DNA of 64,000 nucleotides. It comes from Thalassotalea mangrovi. Lineage in GTDB: Bacteria > Pseudomonadota > Gammaproteobacteria > Enterobacterales > Alteromonadaceae. The position numbers and the translations under genes are program-made. Where the stretch lies: contig NZ_SWDB01000010.1 of the NCBI RefSeq assembly GCF_005116735.1, positions 62,001 to 126,000 of the forward strand. Reading direction: 5' to 3'. Within the stretch, counting starts at the first letter, position 1, and the number at the start of each line of letters is the position of its first letter. The notes under the pieces were generated by a model, which did no database searches, was not told the origin of the DNA, and saw only the letters and a list, made by a program, of their open reading frames with translations. Shown in pieces: positions 1 to 8,419 of this stretch.

Positions 1-32
1 AGCGCTAAGCTGTATTGATATTCTTCTTTCAT
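1..32 (-). CDS. 5' end of a divergent gene, truncated by the window edge
   Basis: Only the first ten codons are inside the window, reading MKEEYQYSLA on the minus strand. The start is supported by a good Shine-Dalgarno stretch (AGGGAG) about eight bases upstream of the ATG. It is divergent from the catabolic operon, a common position for a regulator or transporter of such an operon, but nothing in ten residues identifies the family. Confidence 0.5.
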   Translation of the reverse strand, partial: MKEEYQYSLA

Positions 33-139
33 AAACGGCTCTCCCTAAAAATTTGTTTGGTTACAAACCCATCAAAATCTATTAACGTACTGTAATAACA
101 ATATTAAAGTCTGATGTGAAGACAATTTAATCAGCACGA

Positions 140-182
140 TTGACTAAATGAATTAATGTTATTACTTTATAACAAATAAAGT
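140..182 (+). promoter_or_regulatory. candidate promoter with overlapping palindromic operator for the catabolic operon
   Basis: The 200-bp gap between the divergent gene and the nitrilase gene holds a TTGACT box (140-145) and, 17 bases on, TACTTT (163-168) as a possible -10. An inverted repeat, ACTTTAT-aacaa-ATAAAGT (164-182), sits over the -10, where a repressor would block initiation. This is a by-eye call in AT-rich sequence. Confidence 0.35.
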
Positions 183-232
183 ATTTCCATGACACTGTTT
201 TTTGTTGTGAGCCTGCCAGTAAGGGAATAGTT

Positions 233-1891
233 ATGATCCGTGTTGCCGCCGCGCAATTTGCTGTAACCAACAATGTCGAAGAAAATCTGCAAACCTGCCT
301 GAGAATGATTAAGCAAGCGGCAGGATGTTCTCCCGATTTAATTGTTTTACCTGAATTTGTTAACCATAACTCCTGGTACGACGATAAGGATCACTGTTAC
401 CGGGTTTCGGTCGAGCTTGATGGTCACTTCCTTGGCCAAATCGCCGAGGCAGCACAACTAGCCAATGCTTATCTTGTGGTCAACTGTACCGTCCGCCGTG
501 CGGATAACAAGGTTACCGGTACCAGCTTAATGTATGCCCCGTCCGGTGAGTTACTGGGCGAGAACAATAAACAAGTGCTGGTCGGCCATGAAAATGACTT
601 TCTCGAACCTGCCAATAAGCAAGGGCCGATCGTAGACACGCCGATTGGCCGTTTGGCCATGTACTCCTGCATGGATGGGGTGATCAACGAAACCCCAAGA
701 TGCTTATCTTTGCGCGGTGCCCAGGTGCTTTGCAACAGCCTCAATTCTTTTGCTATCGATGAAGGTGATCTCCACATTCCGGTCAGGGCGGCGGAGAATA
801 AGGTATTTGTGGTTGCCGCCAACAAAGTCGGGCCATTAATCCCGGAAGAAGTTTTACAACCTATATCCGAGGCAATCAATATTCCGGTCAATTTTCTATC
901 TGGTGCTGGCGACAGTCAGATTGTAGCCCCTGACGGCACAATACTGGCGATGGCCGGTAAAGAAGAAGACGTCATCTGGGCGGATATTGATGTCGAGCAA
1001 GCGAATCATAAATTACGTCCGGACCACAGCGATATTTTTAGCAATCGACGTCCAGAACTCTACCAGCGCCTTGGTGAGGATCCCGCCATGCAGTCGATTG
1101 AGGACTTTGAGGCGCCAGAAGATGTGACTTGTGCTGCGATCAGCGTCACTTCTCTTGATGAGGCCGTCGAGCTAATCAATGCGTCGTCCACTGCCTCGTT
1201 AATCTGCCTGCCAGAGTGCTTTTTTTTGCAACAACCTAAGGGTACAGATGAGGAGGTAGAGCTAAGTCGTGCTGCAGTCCAGGCAATTAGCGCTGCCTGC
1301 TCTCCCGGACAACTTATCGCTACCAGCATCGTTACCCACAATGATAATAAGCTCTGCCACACGGGCGTGATTATCGCTAGCAACGGCATTGTATTTGAGC
1401 AAGGCCAGGTGCACTTTTCCAGTCGTTTTCATTGGTCGGCACTGAGTGATGAATTTAACGTTTATCAAAGTCGTTTCGGCACCCTGGCCATCACTCTCGA
1501 AGATGATGCTATTTATCCGGAAACCTATCGGTTAATCGCCATGCAGGGTGCGCAAACGGTGCTGGCACCATTAGCCACACAAGAAGGCTGGCAAACGACC
1601 ACCGGTCTTCGCGAACGGGCTTCGGAAAACCGGGTTAATGTTATCGCTGCCGATAAAAACAGCGCCAACAATCAGATTTGCGTACTGCAAAAAGAATTTA
1701 CCATCATGACTCCCTGGCAGGAACGTCAGTTTGATGGCCTGCTTAGCGCCTGTGAATGCGTGCGTGGTGGCTCTGAAAATGCGATTACTCAAGGTGTTGT
1801 ACATCCAAAGGCAGCCGCCAATAAGGTTTGTTCGCATCGTACCCATTTAATCAATAATCGTCCCTGGCGATTACTACAGCCCATGTTATAG
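233..1891 (+). CDS. nitrilase-family protein with two tandem C-N hydrolase domains, second one degenerate
   Basis: A carbon-nitrogen hydrolase with two successive nitrilase folds in 552 residues, about twice the usual length. The N-terminal domain has the catalytic triad in order: Glu41 in VLPEF, Lys113 in NKQVL and Cys146 in YSCMD. The second domain (about 300-550) repeats the layout, with Glu328 in CLPECF, but the Cys position reads TLEDD (Glu423) and no equivalent Lys is seen. It is therefore probably a pseudo-enzyme half with a structural role. The family hydrolyses nitriles, amides or carbamoyl groups. First gene of an eight-gene plus-strand operon; AAGGGA precedes the ATG. The substrate is unknown; an amidase is more likely than a true nitrilase given the isochorismatase-type amidohydrolase in the same operon. 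Confidence 0.8.
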   Translation: MIRVAAAQFAVTNNVEENLQTCLRMIKQAAGCSPDLIVLPEFVNHNSWYDDKDHCYRVSVELDGHFLGQIAEAAQLANAYLVVNCTVRRADNKVTGTSLMYAPSGELLGENNKQVLVGHENDFLEPANKQGPIVDTPIGRLAMYSCMDGVINETPRCLSLRGAQVLCNSLNSFAIDEGDLHIPVRAAENKVFVVAANKVGPLIPEEVLQPISEAINIPVNFLSGAGDSQIVAPDGTILAMAGKEEDVIWADIDVEQANHKLRPDHSDIFSNRRPELYQRLGEDPAMQSIEDFEAPEDVTCAAISVTSLDEAVELINASSTASLICLPECFFLQQPKGTDEEVELSRAAVQAISAACSPGQLIATSIVTHNDNKLCHTGVIIASNGIVFEQGQVHFSSRFHWSALSDEFNVYQSRFGTLAITLEDDAIYPETYRLIAMQGAQTVLAPLATQEGWQTTTGLRERASENRVNVIAADKNSANNQICVLQKEFTIMTPWQERQFDGLLSACECVRGGSENAITQGVVHPKAAANKVCSHRTHLINNRPWRLLQPML

Positions 1892-1956
1892 CGAGAACAT
1901 GCTTAATCAATTTACGGTTTTTCATTAACAATAAAAGACAAAGAAAGGCAAAAGTT

Positions 1957-2685
1957 ATGAGCGAATCACATCCACGCCGTTTATCAGAAACGACATTACA
2001 TGCCATTGTTGAGCATTTTAATATGCAGGAAGTGACCGCAGATAACGGTGGTCCGTATATCGACCTGCAGAGCCAACTCCCCATGGTACAGGGCAGTGTC
2101 GGCAGTGTCCGGGTGTTTACCGGTGGGCCACTGGCGAGGTTGGTAACCTGTTCTATTGTGGTTGAACAAATGCAACTGGACTCGCATATGCTTTACGGTT
2201 TTATGCCTGCGGATTCAGCAATTCCCCACTTCACCTTAGATTCTGTTGCCGCCGGTGAACATTTTGCGTTTCACCTGGATTTAACGCCACGTTCCGATTT
2301 AGGGTCAGACATTGCCTACATGAACGAAGTCTTCGAGCCGCTGACGCCGCTTTATGACGCCGCGGAGAGCGTAGAGGGATTGCAACCGGCGCATATTTCA
2401 CCGCGACAGCGTGCCATTATGTCGCCCTGGATGCTGGTGCACCGGGCTTCCGAAGGTGCCTTCCTTAAATTATTTGATCATGTCGAACAATACCGCGATT
2501 ACTGGTTTGAGTTGATTCAAAAAGGCGTTCGAAATGCACCAGGCACTGAGCAGTTAGTGACACGGGATAAAGCCAACCGCAGTGCGATTTTCAGTCCAGA
2601 AATCGATCCGGTATGGGGCCGCGTTGATGGCCTGATCGGTAAAGATGTTGGTGAACAACTGCGCGCCTTATTGCGTGGTGAGTAA
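1957..2685 (+). CDS. red chlorophyll catabolite reductase / bilin reductase-like protein
   Basis: A 242-residue soluble protein without signal peptide. The middle (about residues 75-112) has PHFTLDS, then HLDLTPRSDLGSDIAYM and a YDAAE stretch. This resembles the core of plant red chlorophyll catabolite reductase (which has a DLPPRKDL segment) and, more distantly, ferredoxin-dependent bilin reductases. Those enzymes reduce linear tetrapyrroles with ferredoxin electrons and carry no cofactor of their own. It lies between the nitrilase and the acyl-CoA dehydrogenase-like gene in an apparent degradation operon, so an analogous ferredoxin-dependent reduction of a conjugated ring system is plausible. 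The family call is from remembered motifs and needs a profile search; the specific substrate is not inferable. Confidence 0.5.
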   Translation: MSESHPRRLSETTLHAIVEHFNMQEVTADNGGPYIDLQSQLPMVQGSVGSVRVFTGGPLARLVTCSIVVEQMQLDSHMLYGFMPADSAIPHFTLDSVAAGEHFAFHLDLTPRSDLGSDIAYMNEVFEPLTPLYDAAESVEGLQPAHISPRQRAIMSPWMLVHRASEGAFLKLFDHVEQYRDYWFELIQKGVRNAPGTEQLVTRDKANRSAIFSPEIDPVWGRVDGLIGKDVGEQLRALLRGE

Positions 2686-2760
2686 CGGAACCGCGGGTAA
2701 TTTAGGACAGCAATTCAATCTCAGATTGTAATTGCCGACAGATAAAACGGAGCAAATTCA

Positions 2761-4035
2761 ATGACATTAACGGCTGCACATTTTGTTGAACACATGACCG
2801 AGGCCGAGCAGGCCCGGGCAAAAATTGTTGAAAGTATCCTGCCTGCAATCAAGGAGCAGGCCGCCGATGTAGATCGCCATGGTGAGTTTTATCGACCGCA
2901 CGTACAAACCCTGAGCAATGCGGGTCTGCTGGGCTTAATCATTCCTGAACAATATGGCGGCCTCGGCGGCGGCCTGCGCGATTTAGCCGCTGCCACATTT
3001 GCCCTGGGCACCGTCTGCCCTTCCACGGCACTATGTTTTTTCTTTCATTGCTCGTCGGCATCCAGAGGCCTGCTTGCCATTGAGGCTATCGAAGCCGGGT
3101 TATTTAACGAAACGGAAGCGCCGGTGGTAAAAGCGTTTGCTGAAAAAGTGTTAACCACCATGGGGCGGGACGGCAAGTGGCTGGCTAATTTTGCCTCGGA
3201 AGCGGTGAAGTCGGAGAAATCCGCGATTAATATCAGCACCAAGGCAACGAAAGTCGATGGCGGTTACCTGCTCAATGGCGTCAAGAGTTTTGGTTGTGCC
3301 ACCGGGGTTGCCGATCAATACCTGGTTACCGCGGGTCTTGATGGCATTGACGATGCGAGTGGCCTTTCGACATTTTTCGTCAATCGTGACGCACAAGGCG
3401 TTAGTGAGCGACAAAAATGGGATGCTATCGGCATGCGCGGTACCGAAACCCATGGCCTGATATTGAAGGATGTTTTTGTCACTGATGCCGATGCATTAAC
3501 CATCCCTTCTGCGTTTGTGCGTTGTATGCAGGTCAGTCGCGGTAGTTTTGTCGGTAATCAATTAGCCAGCATCGCCGTTTACCTGGGACAGGCCTGGTCC
3601 GTATATCACACCACATTGGATACCCTGACCAAAGCAAAATTCGGCGATTCCGGTAAATCCATCGCCAGCTCCCCGATGCATCAGCAACTGATTGGCGAGA
3701 TGATGGCCGATCTGGAAACGGCGATGCTTTGGCTGCGGCGCCAGCTTGAGCTGGAAACCGCAGAGCCAGAGATCCTGCCTAAAAATGAAGTGGTAAAGCG
3801 TTGGCGCCTGTGTAAAGGCCAGGTATCCGAATATGGCTATAAAGTGGCTCTTAATGCCCTTAAGTGCACCGGCACATCCGGTACCAGTTTCTCCCATCCA
3901 AGTGCACACGGTTTACGGGAAATGGCGATGGCGCTGGTACAGGCATTTCCGGCCGAACGCGGGCGCTTAATGGCGGCACAAATGGAAGTTGAAGGGGCTG
4001 AGCAACATCAGTTTAGCGTCGGGCAGAACCAGTAA
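2761..4035 (+). CDS. acyl-CoA dehydrogenase-family flavoprotein
   Basis: A 424-residue protein of the acyl-CoA dehydrogenase superfamily. The helical N-terminal domain ends in GLLGLIIPEQYGGLGG (about 57-72), the typical ACAD signature. A beta domain follows (KATKVDGGYLLNGVKSFGCATG, about 161-182), then a helical C-terminal domain containing KCTGTSGTSF and HGLREMAM. Members oxidise acyl-CoAs or, in the DszC/HsaA-like branch, act as flavin-dependent monooxygenases using FMNH2. The absence of a CoA ligase or thiolase nearby makes the monooxygenase branch worth considering. GGAG precedes the ATG. The next gene starts seven bases after the stop, consistent with co-transcription. Confidence 0.75.
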   Translation: MTLTAAHFVEHMTEAEQARAKIVESILPAIKEQAADVDRHGEFYRPHVQTLSNAGLLGLIIPEQYGGLGGGLRDLAAATFALGTVCPSTALCFFFHCSSASRGLLAIEAIEAGLFNETEAPVVKAFAEKVLTTMGRDGKWLANFASEAVKSEKSAINISTKATKVDGGYLLNGVKSFGCATGVADQYLVTAGLDGIDDASGLSTFFVNRDAQGVSERQKWDAIGMRGTETHGLILKDVFVTDADALTIPSAFVRCMQVSRGSFVGNQLASIAVYLGQAWSVYHTTLDTLTKAKFGDSGKSIASSPMHQQLIGEMMADLETAMLWLRRQLELETAEPEILPKNEVVKRWRLCKGQVSEYGYKVALNALKCTGTSGTSFSHPSAHGLREMAMALVQAFPAERGRLMAAQMEVEGAEQHQFSVGQNQ

Positions 4036-4042
4036 GTAGCAG

Positions 4043-5476
4043 ATGATGACATTACCGAAAGCATTAAATTATATTGACCAGCAATGGCAAACGCCTGCAG
4101 ACACAGGACGCGATACCTTGCACGATGCCAATACCGGCGAGCTGCTGGGCTATCAGGCCATGTCATCCTCTGAGCAGGTTAATGCTGCCATTGCATGTGC
4201 CAAGTCAGCGTTTAATGCTGGTTACTGGTCAGAGTTAAGTTATCATCACAGAGCCGGGTATTTATTAAAGATTGCCGATGCCTTGTCGTTAAAAGCAGAA
4301 TCCATTGCCGAGCTTGATGCGGTGCAAACCGGTGTAGTGATCAGTTTCACCCGACAATTCGCACAAGTGTGTTCATTAGCCTTTATTGCTGCCGCCAACC
4401 TCCTCAAAGAGCTCCCCGAACAGCAGCACTTAAAGGGCGAGCATGACAATGACATCATCCTTGAACGACTGCCACTCGGCGTTGCCGCAATCATTGCGCC
4501 CTGGAATGCGCCATCAGGCATCGCCTGCCATAAAATCGCCAGTGCATTAGCCGCCGGTTGCCCGGTAATTTTTAAACCCTCAGAGTGGGCGGCAGGATCG
4601 GCGCAGCTTATTGCCGAGGCTATCAGCGAAGCGGAACTGCCCGAAGGCGTATTTCAACTCGTCCATGGCGGCGCTGAGGTTGGCGCGATGCTCAGCAATC
4701 ATCCGGCGGTTTCGGCCGTCTCCTTTACCGGTGGTGCTCAGGGGGGTAAAGCCGTGGGGCAAAGTTGTGGGGCACAAATAAAGCCAGCACAGCTTGAACT
4801 CGGTGGTAATAATGCCTTGTTAGTCATGGCCGATGCGGATTTAGATAAAGCGGCCCAGGGCGTTGTGAATGGCCTGGTCACCATGAATGCACAATGGTGT
4901 CGGGCTTTGGGCAGGTTAATTTGTGACGCCAGCATTGAGCAAGCGTTACTTAGCAAAGTTGCAGACTTGCTGGCAAATATACAATTAGGAAACTCCTGTG
5001 GCACCGAATCACACATGGGGCCTTTGGTGCACAATGGCCATTTAAACTACATCAAAAACCGGGTGGCGCATTACCAAAACCTTGGTGGACAACTATTGCA
5101 GGTAACACCAATGCCAAATCTCAACGGCTGGTTTTATCCTCCAACGCTAATTACTGGACTTGATAGTACACAAACCTTAGAAGAGACCTTTGGCCCCGTC
5201 GCCACCGTCCATACGTTTGACCAGGAATCACAAGCCATCGCCATGGCCAATGAAACCGACTATGGGCTTGCCGCCTATGTGTTTGCAGAGCCTTCTACGG
5301 CCTGGCGGATGGCGAAGAAAATTCGCGCCGGGGTGGTCAAAATCAATGACGTGTCCTTGTTTGCGTTGCGTCCTGACCTGCCCCGGGCCGCCTGGGGAAA
5401 ATCGGGTCTTGGCGACGAAGGGGTAAAAGAAACCTTTGAATTTTTCCGCGGTACCCGAGTGGTGGGTATTGCCTGA
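4043..5476 (+). CDS. NAD(P)-dependent aldehyde dehydrogenase
   Basis: A 477-residue aldehyde dehydrogenase that oxidises an aldehyde to the acid with NAD(P). Visible motifs: the PWNAPSG cofactor-binding loop, the FTGG glycine motif, LELGG with the general-base Glu, and the nucleophilic Cys in MNAQWCRALGRL. The Cys context is unusual: most family members read N-x-GQ-x-C, whereas here it is NAQWC. The C-terminal EETFGPVATV block is normal. Two ATG codons lie in tandem at the start. It sits directly before a second ALDH gene; the two are clearly different paralogues, suggesting two aldehyde intermediates in the pathway. Confidence 0.88.
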   Translation: MMTLPKALNYIDQQWQTPADTGRDTLHDANTGELLGYQAMSSSEQVNAAIACAKSAFNAGYWSELSYHHRAGYLLKIADALSLKAESIAELDAVQTGVVISFTRQFAQVCSLAFIAAANLLKELPEQQHLKGEHDNDIILERLPLGVAAIIAPWNAPSGIACHKIASALAAGCPVIFKPSEWAAGSAQLIAEAISEAELPEGVFQLVHGGAEVGAMLSNHPAVSAVSFTGGAQGGKAVGQSCGAQIKPAQLELGGNNALLVMADADLDKAAQGVVNGLVTMNAQWCRALGRLICDASIEQALLSKVADLLANIQLGNSCGTESHMGPLVHNGHLNYIKNRVAHYQNLGGQLLQVTPMPNLNGWFYPPTLITGLDSTQTLEETFGPVATVHTFDQESQAIAMANETDYGLAAYVFAEPSTAWRMAKKIRAGVVKINDVSLFALRPDLPRAAWGKSGLGDEGVKETFEFFRGTRVVGIA

Positions 5477-5530
5477 AAAAACCTAAATTAATACCAATAA
5501 CGGCATAGCAGATAGATAAGAAAGGCGATT

Positions 5531-7006
5531 ATGACAGCGGTAAATTCAGATTCATTGGTGGACTTATTTATAGATGGTAAATCCATTGCACCGGCAACCG
5601 GCGATTATTTCGACGTATTATACCCAGCGACGGAAATGCTATTTGCAAAAGTTGCCAAAGCCAACCATCTCGATGTCGATATTGCCGTTCGCTGTGCTCG
5701 CGACGGATTTAATACCTGGTCCTCCCTCGCCCCTTCTGCCCGGGAAGCGGCGCTGTTAAAGGCGGCCGATATTATCGAACAACAAGGCGAAGAACGGCTG
5801 CTTGATTGCCTGATTGATGAGAGTGGTTCGGCAATCAGTAAAGCTCGTTTTGAGATTCGTTATACCGTTGATTTGCTGCGTACCGCCGCCGGAGAGGCGA
5901 GGCGGTTGTATGAAAAGACCTTCCCGAATGATAATCCCGATCGCCTGTCTATGGTATTTCGTGAGCCTTTAGGGGTTGTCGCCGTCGTCTCACCCTACAA
6001 TGCGCCGCTCAGCCTGCTGACCAAAATGACCGCGTTTCCCTTGGCCGCTGGTAATAGCGTAGTCATTAAGCCTTCGGAAGAAACCCCGGTGATCGCCATT
6101 AAGTTTGCAAAAATACTGGTAGAAGCGGGACTCCCGCCAGCAGCCGTTAATGTCGTTTGCGGCTTTGGCCACGAATGCGGACAGCCGCTGGTCGAACACC
6201 CGGATATTGATGGCATTGCCCTGACCGGTTCCACCCAGACAGGTATTCGTATTGGTGAAATTGCGATGAAACGGATGATTAAGACCCAGCTTGAACTGGG
6301 TGGCAAAAGCGCGGCCATTGTCTGCGCTGATGTCGATCCGGTAAAAGCCGCGGCCATCGTTGCCCAGGGGATATTCACCCATGGCGGACAAATTTGCATG
6401 GCCAACAGCCGGGTGATCGTCGATGAAAACATTTACGAAGCATTTATCGCTGCATTAAAGCAACAGGCAGAGGCTTTGACCATCGGCGATTTAAGAGATC
6501 CGAAAACCGTCTATGGCCCACTGATCAACCGCAACGCGGTGAATAAAATCCAGCAACACGTTGAGCAGGCCATGGCCCAGGGCGCGAGATTATTAACCGG
6601 CGGCGAGTCACTTCTATATCAGGATGGCTCACCAAGCCTGATATACAAACCCACGGTATTACTGGATACACCCAATAATGCCAGTGCCTGGTGTGACGAA
6701 TCCTTCGGGCCGTTAACTAATGTGGTGAAATCCTCTTCGCTTGAACAAGCCATTGCTCTTGCCAATGATTCCAAATTTGGCCTGTCTGCGAGCGTGTTGA
6801 CGAAAAATATTAACTGGGCGATGCAGGCGGCTCGGCAAATAAAAGCCGGTGCGGTTCATATCGGCATGCACGCCTTTCAAAGTAATGCTCTTGCTCCCAT
6901 TGGCGGTAGTAAATTATCCGGTTTAGGCCGCAGTGGCGGTAGCTATTCCATCGAAGAGTTTACCGACGTGAAATGGGTCAGCATTGAAGTCAAAGCAACC
7001 TTGTAG
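5531..7006 (+). CDS. NAD(P)-dependent aldehyde dehydrogenase (second paralogue)
   Basis: A 491-residue aldehyde dehydrogenase. It shows SPYNAPL and VIKPSEETP in the Rossmann domain, LTGSTQTG, LELGGKS with the base Glu, and the catalytic Cys in THGGQICMANSR, all canonical. ESFGPL marks the C-terminal catalytic block. Closest in style to benzaldehyde/salicylaldehyde or vanillin dehydrogenases (TPIGG-like APIGGSKLSGLGRSGG end), which hints at an aromatic aldehyde, but this is inference. It follows the other ALDH by 54 bases and is followed after nine bases by the hydrolase gene, in one operon. Confidence 0.88.
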   Translation: MTAVNSDSLVDLFIDGKSIAPATGDYFDVLYPATEMLFAKVAKANHLDVDIAVRCARDGFNTWSSLAPSAREAALLKAADIIEQQGEERLLDCLIDESGSAISKARFEIRYTVDLLRTAAGEARRLYEKTFPNDNPDRLSMVFREPLGVVAVVSPYNAPLSLLTKMTAFPLAAGNSVVIKPSEETPVIAIKFAKILVEAGLPPAAVNVVCGFGHECGQPLVEHPDIDGIALTGSTQTGIRIGEIAMKRMIKTQLELGGKSAAIVCADVDPVKAAAIVAQGIFTHGGQICMANSRVIVDENIYEAFIAALKQQAEALTIGDLRDPKTVYGPLINRNAVNKIQQHVEQAMAQGARLLTGGESLLYQDGSPSLIYKPTVLLDTPNNASAWCDESFGPLTNVVKSSSLEQAIALANDSKFGLSASVLTKNINWAMQAARQIKAGAVHIGMHAFQSNALAPIGGSKLSGLGRSGGSYSIEEFTDVKWVSIEVKATL

Positions 7007-7015
7007 AAGTCAGTG

Positions 7016-7813
7016 ATGCGAAATGTAGTCAATGCCCATTATCTGGATACGCCAAACGGCAAGGTCCATTTTTACAGCTGTGGTGATAACAAGTTGCCTA
7101 CCTTAATGCTGTTGCATCAAACGCCGAGTGACGGCCGCATGTATCATGATCTCATGCTATGCCTTAGTGATGATTTTCATTGTGTTGCCCCAGACCTGCC
7201 GGGATTTGGCAACAGTGAATTACTGCAACCAGACAGCTTTTGTGTAGAGGGCTGGGCCAGTGCGGTTCGTTATCTGATTGAATATCTGTTCGTTACAGCG
7301 CCTGATAGTAAACTCTCCCTGTTTGGCCATCACACCGGCGCAGCTGTGGCAGCAGAAATTGCCGCCAACACACCCGCTCGGGTGCAAAAGTTGATCCTGT
7401 CCGGCCCGCCACTGTTGCCAGAAACGGTAAAATCGACACTGATAAACAGTGTTGCCTTACCTGACATCCTTGATGATGAACAACGTTTCCAGTACTACTG
7501 GCAGAAAGTGAATGGCAAAGATCCTGCTGCACCACAATCGATAGCACTTAGGGAAACTCAGTCCGCCATCGAGCTTGGTGATAATTATCCTAAGGCGTAT
7601 CAGGCGGTTTTCGATTACGACCTGGAGAATGCGCTGGTAAACCTGCAGTGCCCGACCCTGATGTTTGCCGGGGATCAGGATGCATTGCAGCCCTATTTAA
7701 CCCATGCCCTTGCCTTGTCTGCAAACGCTCACCGGGCGGAAATTGGCAATACCTCGACTTATGTGTGTGAAACCCACCCAGCACAGGTGGCCAGGCTGAT
7801 AAAGGAGTTTTAA
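7016..7813 (+). CDS. alpha/beta hydrolase with His at the nucleophile elbow
   Basis: A 265-residue alpha/beta-hydrolase fold protein without signal peptide. HQTPSDGRMYHDL forms the oxyanion region, APDLPGFGNS is the typical strand-loop, AGDQDAL carries the acid (about Asp222) and CETHPAQV the catalytic His (about 254). The nucleophile elbow reads FGHHTGA, so the G-x-Nu-x-G position is His rather than Ser, Asp or Cys. I recall GHHTGA in other uncharacterised members, so this may be a subfamily trait rather than inactivation. The ATG at 7016 is chosen over the GTG just upstream. The gene ends immediately before the next ATG. Confidence 0.75.
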   Translation: MRNVVNAHYLDTPNGKVHFYSCGDNKLPTLMLLHQTPSDGRMYHDLMLCLSDDFHCVAPDLPGFGNSELLQPDSFCVEGWASAVRYLIEYLFVTAPDSKLSLFGHHTGAAVAAEIAANTPARVQKLILSGPPLLPETVKSTLINSVALPDILDDEQRFQYYWQKVNGKDPAAPQSIALRETQSAIELGDNYPKAYQAVFDYDLENALVNLQCPTLMFAGDQDALQPYLTHALALSANAHRAEIGNTSTYVCETHPAQVARLIKEF

Positions 7814-8419
7814 ATGGATTTAGCGCGTAATCACATCGGCCTGTTACATCGACCCGCATTAATTGTTGTCGATATGATTAATGGCTTTACCGATCCCAAA
7901 TGCCCCCTTGGCAGTTACTGCCCGGAGGTGGTTGCCCATAATGCTGAGCTGTTAACGACATTTCGACAAAAACAATTACCGGTATTTTTCACCACCGTGG
8001 TCTATCAAAATGATAATCAGGCTCGGGTGTTCCGAGCCCGTATCAACGCCCTTAACCTACTGACAGAAGACTCCGATTGGGTCAAAGTAGACCCGCGCTT
8101 GGCACCGGTTAATGGCGAAGCCATCATCGAAAAATGCTGGGCCAGTGGCTTTTTTAAAACCGACTTACATGAACGGCTTAAAGCCAGCGGTGCCGATTCC
8201 CTGGTGGTTACCGGATTAACCACCAGCGGTTGTGTACGAGCCACGGTGGTCGATGGACTCCAGCATGACTACCCGGTGGTTGTCGCAAAAGAGGCGGTCG
8301 GCGATCGTAACGAGCAGGCACACCTGGCCAATTTACATGATATGCATGCCAAATATGCGGATGTGATGAATTGCCGCGACATAATTTCTTACCTTGAGCA
8401 CACAGGAGTCGCATCATGA
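7814..8419 (+). CDS. isochorismatase-family cysteine amidohydrolase
   Basis: A 201-residue cysteine hydrolase of the isochorismatase / N-carbamoylsarcosine amidase type. The catalytic triad is visible: Asp20 in VVDMINGF, Lys107 in IIEKCWASGF and Cys140 in TGLTTSGCVRAT, the latter with the usual cis-peptide TTSGC context. The family hydrolyses amides such as carbamoylsarcosine, maleamate or ureidoacrylate, or vinyl ethers such as isochorismate. In a degradation operon with an FAD monooxygenase, an amidase step on a ring-opened product (compare maleamate amidase) is the most natural guess. An AAGGAG ribosome site lies in the end of the previous gene; the stop overlaps the next ATG. Confidence 0.82.
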   Translation: MDLARNHIGLLHRPALIVVDMINGFTDPKCPLGSYCPEVVAHNAELLTTFRQKQLPVFFTTVVYQNDNQARVFRARINALNLLTEDSDWVKVDPRLAPVNGEAIIEKCWASGFFKTDLHERLKASGADSLVVTGLTTSGCVRATVVDGLQHDYPVVVAKEAVGDRNEQAHLANLHDMHAKYADVMNCRDIISYLEHTGVAS

